Source: Xenoacremonium recifei (taxonomy: Eukaryota > Ascomycota > Sordariomycetes > Hypocreales > Nectriaceae). From it: 25,949 nt of DNA. Where the stretch lies: positions 1 through 25,949 of the forward strand of contig WOFQ01000144.1 of assembly GCA_012184525.1 (NCBI GenBank). The letters run 5' to 3'. Under the pieces are notes generated by a model. The model did no database searches. It was not told the DNA's origin and saw only the letters and a list, made by a program, of their open reading frames with translations. Shown one piece after another: positions 1 through 9,564 of the stretch. A program made the translations under genes and the position numbers. The stretch's first letter is position 1. Each line of letters begins with the position of its first letter.

Positions 1-545
1 AACCCGGCCGAGAGTCATGAACTTCCCAGAAATTCTGCCTCCGCCATTAAGACCTGCCTCTTCACCCTCTTCTTTCATTTCTTGTTGTTACCGGCGCTAG
101 CCAGCGCGCTCTTTCCCGTTGATTCCGCGACTGTATTCGCCATTAGTCCGCGACGGTTATAGCTATACATTCCGCGAAGGGCTGAACTTCAGCTGCAATA
201 CGACTCAGGTTTACCCGGTCCTCCAAACCGGTCGAAGTTGGCGGCAATTGCTGCGCATCTGTCCTCGCTGACGAGGGCATGAGCTCGATGACTTGAAGCT
301 TATGCATTGAGGTGTGATCTATCTAGGATGGAGGAAGCAGATCAGTTAAGGCGACGCACCCTAGCTGAGTAGGTTTTCCGTAAGGAAGCTGAGGCTATGA
401 CCTACCCCTAATGTATCAAGATGGCTGTATCCAGATCCTGTCGAATGACGACCATCCTAGCTAGCTGAACACGTCCTCTTGTCCCTCTAGGGAACAGGCA
501 GGTTCGACTCCTGCAGGACGCTAAATAATAAAACAAAACAAAACA
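1..545 (+). mobile_element. 3' end of a LINE (non-LTR retrotransposon), plus strand
   Basis: Positions about 28-375 match the reverse complement of about 17588-17920, the 3' UTR of the LINE described below. Shared words include CTTGAAGCTTATGCATTGAG (about 294-313), TGCTGCGCATCTGTCCTCGCTGACGAGG split over about 250-280, and GGCGACGC (350-357). The first 27 bases resemble the last codons of that element's ORF2, so the body of this copy lies to the left of the window. After the shared part come about 150 bases absent or deleted in the other copy, then an A-rich tail (522-545). I see no coding capacity here. The match was read by eye, so its ends are approximate. Confidence 0.75.
482..545 (+). 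other. tRNA-like T-arm / B-box hairpin followed by A-rich tail
   Basis: GGTTCGACTCC at 501-511 matches the polymerase III B-box consensus exactly. It sits in a perfect T-arm-like stem: GCAGG (498-502), a 7-base loop, CCTGC (510-514). A second hairpin, TCCC/GGGA, lies at 482-493. An A-box-like TAGCTGAGTAGG is at 362-373. No complete cloverleaf can be folded, since the bases after the T-arm do not pair with a 5' acceptor strand, so I do not call a tRNA gene. The A-rich tail right after it suggests the 3' terminus of a LINE or of a SINE that borrows LINE machinery. Confidence 0.5.
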
Positions 546-899
546 ATTCGCAGTCTATCTCCAGGGCAATAGATATTCAAATAGTCATTAAATAAAAGGC
601 TAGCTTCTTAAAGATAGACATTTCATATAGGGAGTGCTAGTAGGAGCTATTTGTGCGAGAACCGCGACGTCTAGAGCACATGTTCTATGCCGAAAGATTA
701 ACTCAAGGCTCCACGTATACTCTGTATATGCCACACAAGATCAAGCTCCTCCGCCACATGAGTTAACACCGACTTATCAACCATAATCAAATTTATCATA
801 GGATCAGAATCTAGTTAATCCTTAGGCATAATACCAGAGTTTCTTATCTAGTAAAATAATCTTTAATCTAATCTTTCGCTACGACTTCCTCAGATAGCT
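546..899. other. AT-rich stretch, no gene seen
   Basis: No convincing open reading frame, RNA gene or clear repeat is visible. The stretch lies between the A-rich LINE tail on the left and a likely LINE ORF1 relic on the right, and is probably old transposon-derived sequence. Confidence 0.4.
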
Positions 900-1890
900 C
901 ACCGATCCATCTCACTATCTCGACCTGCATATGCTGCTCCACCGTGGCCCTACCTTCCCTAATATCTCTCTTAGTCAAGCACCTCTTGCATCAGATGAAC
1001 TGGAGCCCCCGTTGAGTTGCGAATAGGTTGTGTGACATTTTTTAGGACATAGTTGAGCCATCTGACTGCGGGTCCGACCTAGCTCAGTCCCATATTCTTG
1101 ATGAGCAAGGTTTCATGTTCGAAGATCGTCTTGCCAACATGATCCCGGCCTCGTACCCCTACCAGGACCTCGTCAGCCCCAGTTGTCTTCCTCCTCAGCA
1201 GAGCCCCTGATCATGTCGCGGATCTCCTCATTTGCCGTCGTGAAGGCCCAGCCGGTGCTGGTCTCAGTGGCGCGGGAGACGGTGTCGAGTCTCAGCTTGA
1301 GGAGGCTTGTGACATGGGACCTGGTTGTGACAGTCTTTCTGACAGCTAGGGGACCCTAGGCCGAGGCGGAGGAAGATCCTCTTGTCTCTGTTGCGCTTGG
1401 CTACCATTTCGTCAGGGGGAAATTGGGTTCTGTTTATTGGTTGTTGTCTGGACTGAGGGGGGTGGGGGGTTAAGGAGGGCTGGCGATGCCCTACTGGGGG
1501 AGGTTCTGGCGCAACTTGGCGGCATAGGTCAAGTTAGTCCTGAGAGTGAGAGGGTTCCTGTTGGTCGACATGATCTTGTTCTCAAGAGTAGCTCGGCCTA
1601 GTTGTATAAATCTCGCGGACACGTCATGGGCGAATTGGAGGGCGGGTGGCTCTGGAATTGTCGTCCGACTTCGTCGAAGTTGATGCAGACTCTTGAATGC
1701 TGCGATACGTTGGTTGTGCAGACTGGCGATCTGCGATAATGCCAGCTGCGGCATTGACCGTGTTGATTGAGGGGACGGTCTCTCGGTAGTGAAGATGTCG
1801 CTACTGCTTGGGATACTGGCTTCGAGGACCCTCGTGTGGTTGACAAAACGTGCGGCTTCCGGAGGCAGCTCAGGACTTCCTGGCTGCATC
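900..1890 (-). mobile_element. Decayed LINE ORF1 (gag-like) relic, minus strand
   Basis: On the minus strand several frames carry pieces that read like the ORF1 protein of fungal LINEs. From 5' to 3' these are a 132-codon frame from 1889 to 1491 ending in LTYAAKLRQNLPQ, then near 1410 KRNRDKRIFLRLG, then near 1330-1200 LKLRLDTVSRATETSTGWA (a variable-then-TGWA pattern), and near 1070-985 WLNYVLKNVTQPIRN. The pieces are in different frames with stops between them, so nothing is translated as a unit. I cannot confirm the family without a profile search; any decayed gene with similar composition is possible. Confidence 0.3.
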
Positions 1891-1929
1891 CTCGCGGGCG
1901 GTGTGATAATGCCCTCACAGATATCACTC

Positions 1930-3180
1930 TCGGCTCCTTCTAGTAGGCAAGCCCTTACAAGCTAGGACAGGTTCCGAGGTGTATTTAGGCCCGTGTCGAA
2001 GGGGGTGGCGACTGGCCTCATCGCGACAGAGCAAGGGGGACAAGCGATGTTGGTATGTTCGTGGGCGTGCCCCTAACAGCAGGTGCTGAGAGACGCAGAT
2101 GTAAGAGAGAAGTGCTTGTGGACAAGTTCACTGACCTGACGACAGCGCTCTTTTTCGTCCCGACACAGCCTAGAGAGGGTCTTGAAGATGTGTGTTGGGC
2201 ACCTGGGCCAGTCAGAAGGGTGAGGGGTGACACAATTGGTGCATTGCTCGACTGAGGAAGGGTCGGCGTGTTGATTTCTTTCTGCAGGTGCGGCATCTTT
2301 CGTTCCTGTCGTAGAAGCGGTCCGAGTGGAAATTCCACAAGTTCTCAAATTGAGGAACTGGATTATTGTCGTGGTGGGCTGCAAGGACGCTCACCGAGAT
2401 CCTCTGCTAGGCTATCTGCTTTGCTTGCCGACCTGCAGGTTGGTTTGTATCGAGGGAGCAGTTCCAGAGAGAGCTATGAAGCTACCAGCTAGCTCCCACG
2501 CATACCGGGCTACAGCGCTGGACGTAGACTGCTTAGAAGGTTGGTCGAACGCGATGCAGAAGCGCCAGTTCTCGTCTAGAATCGCACGACTGGTCAGCAA
2601 CGCCAGCGAAGGCGGCTTTTGTATTAACTGGTGTGTGGATCGAAGTGTTGAGTCCTTAAAAGCAGGCAGTTAAGGAGCAATGTAAAGACATTTAGCTGGT
2701 TTCGGCGGCTACGTACCAGGTCGTGTCCCTGTAGCACCAAGCCGCTGGCGAGAAGAGTAAAGCGATGGTTGATGCGGCACGGTCTCAGCGACGGACGGCC
2801 ATTGGGTGCAATTTTGTCAATTCACACAGTCTGAAGGAGGGTAGCGCGAGATCCAAGCGAAATCAGGAGACGTGTAAAGTCGCGGGGCGGAGGCGCGTGA
2901 TGGGGTGTCGCTTGTTGAGCGCGAGTGGGGGAAGCTGACCACGGGCGGGTGAAGACCGGCCGGGCTTATGTTGAAGGGGGATTGAGGGCATTTCTGTCCC
3001 AGCACCATGACTCGCAGGCGGGCCGAACCGTGGCGACAAGACCTGAAAGCTCGACCGTGGTGCTCAGAAAAGACGATATATCGCCACAGATGACGTCTGT
3101 AAAGCTGCAGACCCTCAGAAGGGAGAAGGCAATTCCGACCCTACTCTAGACACATCAACAGAAGCGATAATAGAAAGAAA
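1930..3180. other. Decayed sequence without recognisable gene
   Basis: Only short overlapping frames on both strands (largest 115 codons, 2326-2673 plus). The minus strand near 2330-2180 has cysteine/histidine-rich reads in two frames (CRTCRKK and QCTNCVTPHPSDWPRCP), faintly like a retroelement zinc knuckle, but nothing extends them. G+C is moderate and no start-to-stop gene model can be built. Confidence 0.3.
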
Positions 3181-3184
3181 GGGG

Positions 3185-4800
3185 CTAGCAAAAGAAGACT
3201 ACCTGCGGACACGCGAAGACCTTGGGTATTGTGCTGCGCTTACCTCTCCACAATCTCCACAGCAGGGTCGTCAGATTTGGACAGAAGGACATCCTGCAGG
3301 ATCGGCTCAGCTTCGCGAGCTGCCTGAGCCGCCCCTCATTGAGATTGAGCCGCGCCTTATAATCGAAGGAAACGGGTGCTCCAAAGAGATCGAAGGTGAT
3401 GACAGACCTTAGGGGTTTTCCCGCACCAATATATGCGCCCCTCGGCCCAATTACTCGACTGCCCAGTTGTCGAGGGTTCGCGCATCTTGATGAGGTGGGA
3501 GGCGAGATCACGCAAGCCATCGACCCCACCGTAAGAGATCTCAAACGTCGAGATCACAACCGTGGGCCGCGTGCAGCGCGCTCCTGGGCAAAGCGAGCGG
3601 ATATTTTCAGGTCTCTTCGCCGATGCCGAGACCCTGCTAGCATTACAAGTACTGGTACGGAGGACCTCCGACAGCCCTGACTCGAGCCACGCTTTCAACA
3701 CCGCGACGTGGAGAAGCTTCAGGGTGACGATGATGCCGCGCCAATGAGCGCGACTCAGCGCACGTACGACCTTAGTCACATGCTCGAGCTTTACGCGACT
3801 GGCCTAGCTGATGGTGCGTGGAAAGGCGGTTAAGGTATCCCGAGACTCTGGGGTATCTACGACGGAGGCTTTTTGTTTGAACCGAGTGGGAATATCGAGA
3901 GAGTCGGGTGATCCCGGGACAGCGACGAGCGTTCACACGTCAGAGACCGCGGAATTCCTCCCGGGATGGAGTCAACGAGACGGTATTGTATTATAGACGC
4001 TCCTCGGTCCGAGAGTATTGTACTGGTCGTCCATTCGTTCAATGTGCAAATATGTGGTTGAGAGAACTCACTGGATCTCTTCGCCTTCACGGCTCTGCTC
4101 CAGTTCAGCCATCGTCCTTTCCATGCCGCGGACCTCCTCATCCAGCAACATTGGTGCTCCGGGATAACGTCGCCAGCGCTCGAGCGCCAGGTCGCAGACA
4201 CGAGGCATCGCCCAGGACAAAGCCCTGTGACGCCTCATTGCCCGGGCTCCACCGGCTCCGAGTCAGCTGCCGGGTCAATACCCTCGACGAAGACATGGCG
4301 CAAAGGCAGCTGCCCTCATTTCAGGCCTCTTTGCAAGCTGTATGCCGTTTGATCAGGCAGCGGCAATGGGGCCTCAGGGGTATTGTTGAGGGGCTGCTGG
4401 AGAGCCCTTTCAACGCCGAGCCTTTTCAAACGCCAGTCATCCTTCGAGAGGAAGGAGAGGAGGCACTGAAGGTCAGCTAGCCGGCCTGCATAGGCGTGCC
4501 ACTGCCAAGCTTAGTCGGAAGAACGTCCAAGAGTCCTGCATTGCAGGAACTCGGGGGCTTGACGCCCTGATCCACATCGTCTCTTTTGACAGAAGGTGCA
4601 TTCATACGGCCAGTGGAAGACAGATGTTACTTCGTGGATGAAAGAGTGACTCGCAATTGAGCTTTCCGTTGGGTTCGTATCGGTGGGACCGGCGGGTTCG
4701 TCATCGGGGTCACCCGGCCTCGCCGTATCATCCCTATTGCCGCAGTGGGACTTGAAGCCAGTATGTGCGGCTTGCTTGAGACGGTGGCCGAAGATCAATT
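3185..4800 (-). pseudogene. Broken coding-like fragments of unknown identity, minus strand
   Basis: I do not recognise this. The minus strand contains well-formed protein-like pieces in shifting frames: YECTFCQKRRC near 4600 (a CxxC pair), PLRHVFVEGIDPAADSEPVEPG near 4300-4235, a charged likely helical MPRVCDLALERWRRYPGAP...LLDEEVRGMERTMAELEQ at about 4205-4090, EHVTKVVRAL near 3780, APVSFDYKARLNLNEGR near 3360, and REAEPILQDVLLSKSDDPAV at about 3315-3250, which ends at a splice-donor-like GAG|GTAAGC. Frame changes and TGA/TAA stops separate them. They could be one ancient gene or a retroelement gag. The 190-codon plus-strand frame at 3908-4480 overlaps them and looks like a shadow. Confidence 0.3.
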
Positions 4801-5401
4801 CGAAATCCTCCTCCTGATACTTGATCTTCGGTTCAGGACAGTTGATATTCGACTCAAGACATGCCGACTGAAGATCTGCGCTGCGAGGTAAGGGGTGCGG
4901 GATTGGTTGGCTGTCCTAGGGTGGGCACATGCCGCGGTACAAAGCAGGACGAGCGGCGCCTAGTAACAAGGCAAGCGAGCTACCGGGCTCCAGAAGGTGA
5001 TCGATTAGTATCAGCACCCCAACCCGCATGGCGCGGTCGGTTATCGGCAAGGGCTGATCAAGTCGTAGTTGTGTCTCGGAGTGTCGGTACCGAGATGCAC
5101 ACACTGGCAGGCATCCATCGCGAAGCTCCGAGAACTGCCTTGTGCGTCGTGGAGCGTGAACGGTTAGCTTCGCGGTCTAGCTGAGGTGCGATAGCTTGAT
5201 AAGAGGAGCTGCGGACATTGCGAGGATCGTGCCTGTCAAAACAGGTTAATTAAGGCAGTTCAGCCAGATGAGAACCCAAGGGGAACTCACAAATCGAAGT
5301 CTGACAGGAGCCTTACAGGCCGGTGAGTGAACGAGCATCGTGAACAGCCGTGTGGACAAGTCTCGAGCAAGAACCCTGCTGTAGATATGATGATTCGGAG
5401 G
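4801..5401. other. No gene seen
   Basis: Short frames only (up to 107 codons at 4861-5184 plus, arginine-rich and of low coding character). I see no domain, RNA gene or repeat that can be supported. Confidence 0.4.
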
Positions 5402-5457
5402 GGAAGTGGGAGGTAACCCTAAGAGGAAGTGGGAGGTAACCCTAAGAGGAAGTGGGA
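5402..5457 (+). repeat. 23-bp tandem repeat, about 2.4 copies, with telomere-like word
   Basis: The unit GGAAGTGGGAGGTAACCCTAAGA starts at 5402, 5425 and 5448, the last copy being partial. Complete copies are identical, so the array is recent or conserved by slippage. Each full unit contains AACCCTAA, the complement of the fungal/vertebrate telomere word TTAGGG in phase. Confidence 0.85.
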
Positions 5458-5541
5458 GAGCTAATAACGGATGGTGAGGAACGTCCACTTGGAACAATTG
5501 GAACAAAACAAGTGTGGGATAGAGAGCAGTGCCTTAGGTAA

Positions 5542-5798
5542 ATCTGACAGCAAGCGTCGGACGGAAGGGCCGCCGGGGCGGAACAATAACTAGTCCGATG
5601 AAATGTGCACACTTTGCAAAGACTACGGCAAAAGCCTCAAATCAATTGATTGTATTGATGTGTTGTAATCAGCTTGTGTGTGGGTTGTGTAATAAGTCCG
5701 GAGAAATCTGCTACGGCACCAGCCCCTTAATTTACAGTCATCCGGGGCGGGATATCATTGTTCCATCTGACAGCAAGCGAGGTCATAGTCCGCCCCGG
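5542..5798. repeat. Nested direct and inverted short repeats, MITE-like
   Basis: ATCTGACAGCAAGCG occurs at 5542-5556 and again at 5765-5779 (15-bp direct repeat). CCGGGGCGGA at 5573-5582 is the exact reverse complement of TCCGCCCCGG at 5789-5798 (10-bp inverted repeat), and a related CCGGGGCGG lies near 5742. A small non-autonomous element of about 220-260 bp is possible, but no target-site duplication was found by eye. Confidence 0.4.
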
Positions 5799-7318
5799 AA
5801 GACAGAAATCCAAATTCTGAAGGTATATTCTGATATTTGGCGGCGCGGTACCGGATATGGCCGGATTTGAGATAGTAGCGGTATCTTATTTATTGATCTG
5901 GTAATGTGCTGGATAAGCGGAAGGGTCCTTGCTGAGTAGGCGGTTATGACTGTCGCAGATAGGGTTCAGGCTATAGCCTAGCTCCCGGGAATTCCTATCT
6001 AGTGATTGCTTGGTTAGAACTGAATGCTTGTAGTTGGTTCTCTGACTTGATATATGGCGCACCTGCTTAACAGATAGGTTAGTGGCTGTTTTTTCTGATT
6101 GTATCTAAATATGACTTTGGTGCGTCTACTGGCGGTCCTTATTGACTGCTTATTGTGAAGGTAAACCCTTGGGGCCTCGCCTAAGAATTAATGGCCTCGA
6201 GCAAAGATTCTCGTGGATCATATGTGCCTTTCGGTAGAAGTTTTTTCTCCACCAATATTGCCTGGGATATTTTGGTCACGATTTTGTAACTGAATTGACA
6301 GAGTGCGTCAACTGCTCGTTGTTGCTGAAATGAGCGTCGGCTAGATGGACTAATTGGAGAATTGGAGAAGATGAATTTGCGTGATGTGTCAGTGGGCGCG
6401 CCCAGGCGCGCAAGGATAAGTGGGCGTCTGGGCGCCCATCTATCAGTCGCCATCTAATTGCCCTTGTCCAAGCTGGAGACTACCCGGTGGGTTATTCTTG
6501 CACACCGCTCAGCCAGGCAGTCACCAACAACTAATATATAATTAAGAAGTAAGCAGGCCTGATCGTCAGTCCGGGCGTTGTTCTGGTGTTATAATGCAAG
6601 CGATTCTCTCAGAATAATATTTAATTTAGAGAGACAAAGTCTCAACTAAAGAGAGTTACATGCCTAAGTTGCGGCGTCGCAGTTGCTGAAATCTGCAACT
6701 AGAAACCAAGCTAGAAAAGGGGGGAAAGGATTTCCCTCACGTCTGGAAAACACCTCAGTGATCTAAACGTTTACACTTTCTTTGACATCAGCAGCACCCC
6801 GAACATCTTAAAACTACAACATCAACTAGGGGATGATGAATGGTATAGGGCTGAAAGGAAAGGAAGATGGCTTTTTGATTTACCTAGATTGAGAAATCAG
6901 GGTTTACGGAAATGTCGACCCAGATAAAGATTAGTGTTGCCTATTTGATACTTATTACTCATATAGAGCCTAGCTTAAATCTTTGGCTTTGCTTTTCCCT
7001 TCTTATACTGTAAGTGTCATCGTATGGCACAGTGTTGCAGCTATTTGACTTAACCCAGCAGTCGTTAATGGGCTGGTAAGTTGCTAAGAATTATTATCCG
7101 TAAGTCAAGTTCGAATATTGAATTGAAGATGATTGACATCGTTTGAATCTTCAAGGACAGGTTCCTTTACTATAAGCGTAGACACGATGTTTTACTAGTA
7201 GAGCCTCGGAAACACAATCGTACTTTTAAGGCTAGATTCTGTAATAGGTGTAAAGTCATGCTAACTTTAAGCTGAGCTCGGTGATTCCATTATCCGGATT
7301 GTGAATAGTCATGTCTAC
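5799..7318. other. Intergenic region downstream of the permease
   Basis: AT-rich, with no gene supported. A 90-codon minus frame at 6181-6453 is unremarkable. A GC-rich self-complementary stretch (GGGCGCGCCC near 6396 and GGGCGCCC near 6430) could form a hairpin. The part next to 7319 should include the permease 3' UTR, as the permease reads leftward. Confidence 0.45.
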
Positions 7319-8977
7319 CTATTCAAAGGCTCGGCGCCACAACGTAAACCATTTGTCTCCCTTGTTGTTGCTAGGCGTCTCCTCTTCCACGATCTCGTGT
7401 AACCCACTCTGCAGGTCAACTTCAGTAGATGGAATTGCCCATGGTGCCCCTCTGTCAGCAAAGAACATGTGTCCGAAATAAAACAACAGAAACATGGGGA
7501 TTGCGATGTACGATGTGACGAAGTTAGAAGTGTTCCAATGCCCGTCCAAGAAGGTTGTGAACCCAGCGGCAAGCATCATAAAAACCAAAACGATAATGCA
7601 GATGTAAGAAGCATATGGCTGGAAAATTGACCGGTAAGGGAGCTCATGGATATCCTGGACGAAGGTAGCCTTGCGGAAGCGCAGGTAAGTAATACTGCAA
7701 CAGATCCAACTGATGTAGCCTGAACTGTTGATGAGATTGACGAACCAATTGAAGACTGTTGCGGAGGACGAGGACACGTTCATGTATGCCAGGAGGGAGA
7801 ATAGGCTGGTGCCAGCGAGAGCAACGTAGGGGACACCGCCGGCCGTACAACGCAAGAAGACTCTGGGCGCAATGCCGAAGACTGCCATTGAGTACAGGGA
7901 ACGGCTAGCCATATAGAGCCAGGCATTTCCAGCAGACCAGGCCGAAAGCAAGATGATGGCATTGATGACGGAGTCCAGACCTTTGATTCCCGCTCTCTTC
8001 GCGGCAATAGCCCAAGGCGACGCGCCAGCGCCTTCTCCGCCCCCAAGCAGGCGAGGATCATTACTGGGGACTACAAGTCCCATAAAAAAGGCGCCGAGGA
8101 CGTAAAAGATGATAAGGCGGTAGAAGTATCGCCGCCCAGCAAGGGGCATGTTACTTCTGGGATTCTGCATCTCCCCGCCGGTAATGATAATAAGCTCGGG
8201 CGCAAAGACAAATGCGAACATTGATGTCGTCCAAGTTGCGAAGAAAGAAACTATTCGGCCCTTGTCGCCAGTGTATAAATATTCGTTCGCAGCGCCGGGA
8301 TTGTTCCAGTAGGAGAACCCAATAGCTTTGCCAGTTGGGCCACCCCCTGATGTAATCACCACCGCCATAAAGAGCAACCCTATAATTCCGATTACCTTTA
8401 TAGAGGCAAACCAGAATTCCGTCTCGCCGTAAACGCCAACAGGGAAGCAGTTTAATGCTATGATGACCACCATGATTATAGTGATCCAAATGGCGACATT
8501 AACAGGTGGGTTCCAGTAATCGATGACGAGACTTGCGGCAGTGATTTCGGCTGGGACCGTGACGGCACAAACATACCAAAACATCCATCCGAGGGCGAAG
8601 CCAAGGCTTCTAGACACATATCGGTTGGCGAAGTATGCGACGGTTGAGCCGGGAACGGGGAGGTACGAAGAGAACTCTGTAGTCCCTGTGACAATACCAT
8701 AGACCACGAGAGTATTGAGGATGTAGGACGCTAGAAGGAAAGCCGGGCCTCCAAGGTGTAGGACCTGGCCTGAACCAAGAAAGAGACCTGTGCCAATGGT
8801 GCCGCCGAGAGCAATCATTTGAGTGTGGCGAGACTTAAGGCCACGAGAAGTCTGCGTATGAGACAGGTCGGAGACCTTAATCGTCTCGCCTTCTTGCACG
8901 GCATTAATCGTGTTAATGTCAGCATCTCGCTCAGACTTGACATCTTCTGGAGGCATGATGAAGCAAGGCGTAGACAT
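7319..8977 (-). CDS. Amino-acid permease (APC superfamily, fungal YAT type)
   Basis: Uninterrupted 552-residue frame, the usual length for fungal YAT/AAT proton-coupled amino-acid transporters of the plasma membrane. After a hydrophilic N terminus of about 48 residues comes the TM1 signature (residues 50-70: RHTQMIALGGTIGTG then LFLGSG). Next are a long run of hydrophobic segments consistent with 12 membrane helices, the ETEFWFASIKVIGIIGLL segment typical of TM5, and a short cytosolic C terminus. Two Met codons are near the start (residues 1 and 8); the first was used. It is divergent from the D-amino-acid oxidase gene at 9565, which suggests that its substrates include D- or small neutral amino acids. 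That is inference from neighbourhood; the sequence alone does not give substrate specificity. No intron, frame break or missing segment is seen. Confidence 0.93.
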   Translation of the reverse strand: MSTPCFIMPPEDVKSERDADINTINAVQEGETIKVSDLSHTQTSRGLKSRHTQMIALGGTIGTGLFLGSGQVLHLGGPAFLLASYILNTLVVYGIVTGTTEFSSYLPVPGSTVAYFANRYVSRSLGFALGWMFWYVCAVTVPAEITAASLVIDYWNPPVNVAIWITIIMVVIIALNCFPVGVYGETEFWFASIKVIGIIGLLFMAVVITSGGGPTGKAIGFSYWNNPGAANEYLYTGDKGRIVSFFATWTTSMFAFVFAPELIIITGGEMQNPRSNMPLAGRRYFYRLIIFYVLGAFFMGLVVPSNDPRLLGGGEGAGASPWAIAAKRAGIKGLDSVINAIILLSAWSAGNAWLYMASRSLYSMAVFGIAPRVFLRCTAGGVPYVALAGTSLFSLLAYMNVSSSSATVFNWFVNLINSSGYISWICCSITYLRFRKATFVQDIHELPYRSIFQPYASYICIIVLVFMMLAAGFTTFLDGHWNTSNFVTSYIAIPMFLLFYFGHMFFADRGAPWAIPSTEVDLQSGLHEIVEEETPSNNKGDKWFTLWRRAFE

Positions 8978-9564
8978 AACCGCTTTTTATGTCAAGATTG
9001 TAAGGTGATGAAAGGTCAAGGTGTAAGACTTGTCAATGCAAGAGGGAGTACTCGAAACGTTTCAGTATTATGGGGAACACAATACAGCTTTATGCTTCTC
9101 GAATAACTTATCATAAACACGTCGGTACCTAGAGCGTGACGGAGTTTGCACACAACAACCTGTTGGGTTTTCGACAGTATTATCTGACTCGGCCCCAGAC
9201 CCATCTTCGGAACCGGGCCTCTGCTTACCCGACCAATCGAGCCTCGTCTCGGTTTCATGGATTCCGCCCGAGCAGTCCCCAGTCCCGCCCCTCTCTTGAC
9301 TCGGCCCTCCCCAAGGAAAACTAGGCTTTTGTGTTAAATTAGTTGGCCTTATCTCTCAGCCCAGAATAGCGGACTTTTCTTTTTAAAGACCATTTTCGCC
9401 ACGAAACACACCACGGAAGTACAATCTGAATCAAGCAGTCGCTGGTGAGCACAAGGTTCCCTCTGGCCGATCTGTCCTTGGCGGTCAATTGATATGCAGA
9501 TATAGGGATCGCACGGCTTCATAAACAGTGCACGGTTTCAAAGACTCCATCTGATCTGCCCATC
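8978..9564. promoter_or_regulatory. Shared divergent promoter region with three HGATAR sites
   Basis: The 587 bp between the permease start and the oxidase start is the only upstream DNA for both genes. GATA-factor sites of the AreA consensus HGATAR occur as their complement: TTATCA at 9108-9113, TTATCT at 9180-9185 and TTATCT at 9349-9354. AreA-type sites mark nitrogen-catabolite-controlled genes in filamentous fungi. The oxidase start sits in CCATCATGG, a favourable context. Functional co-regulation is inferred, not shown. Confidence 0.55.

Noticed and set aside
351..521. A complete tRNA gene with a long intron (A-box-like 362-373, B-box 501-511)
   Set aside because: The T-arm is perfect, but no 5' acceptor strand pairs with AGGACGC and no proper anticodon arm can be placed. 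The A-box part also belongs to the LINE 3' UTR shared with the second copy.
3908..4480. 190-codon plus-strand frame as a gene
   Set aside because: Arginine- and proline-rich with no domain, and the opposite strand reads more like protein over the same bases; treated as a shadow.
6181..6453. 90-codon minus-strand frame
   Set aside because: No domain, no supporting context, and it crosses a GC-rich palindrome; likely chance.
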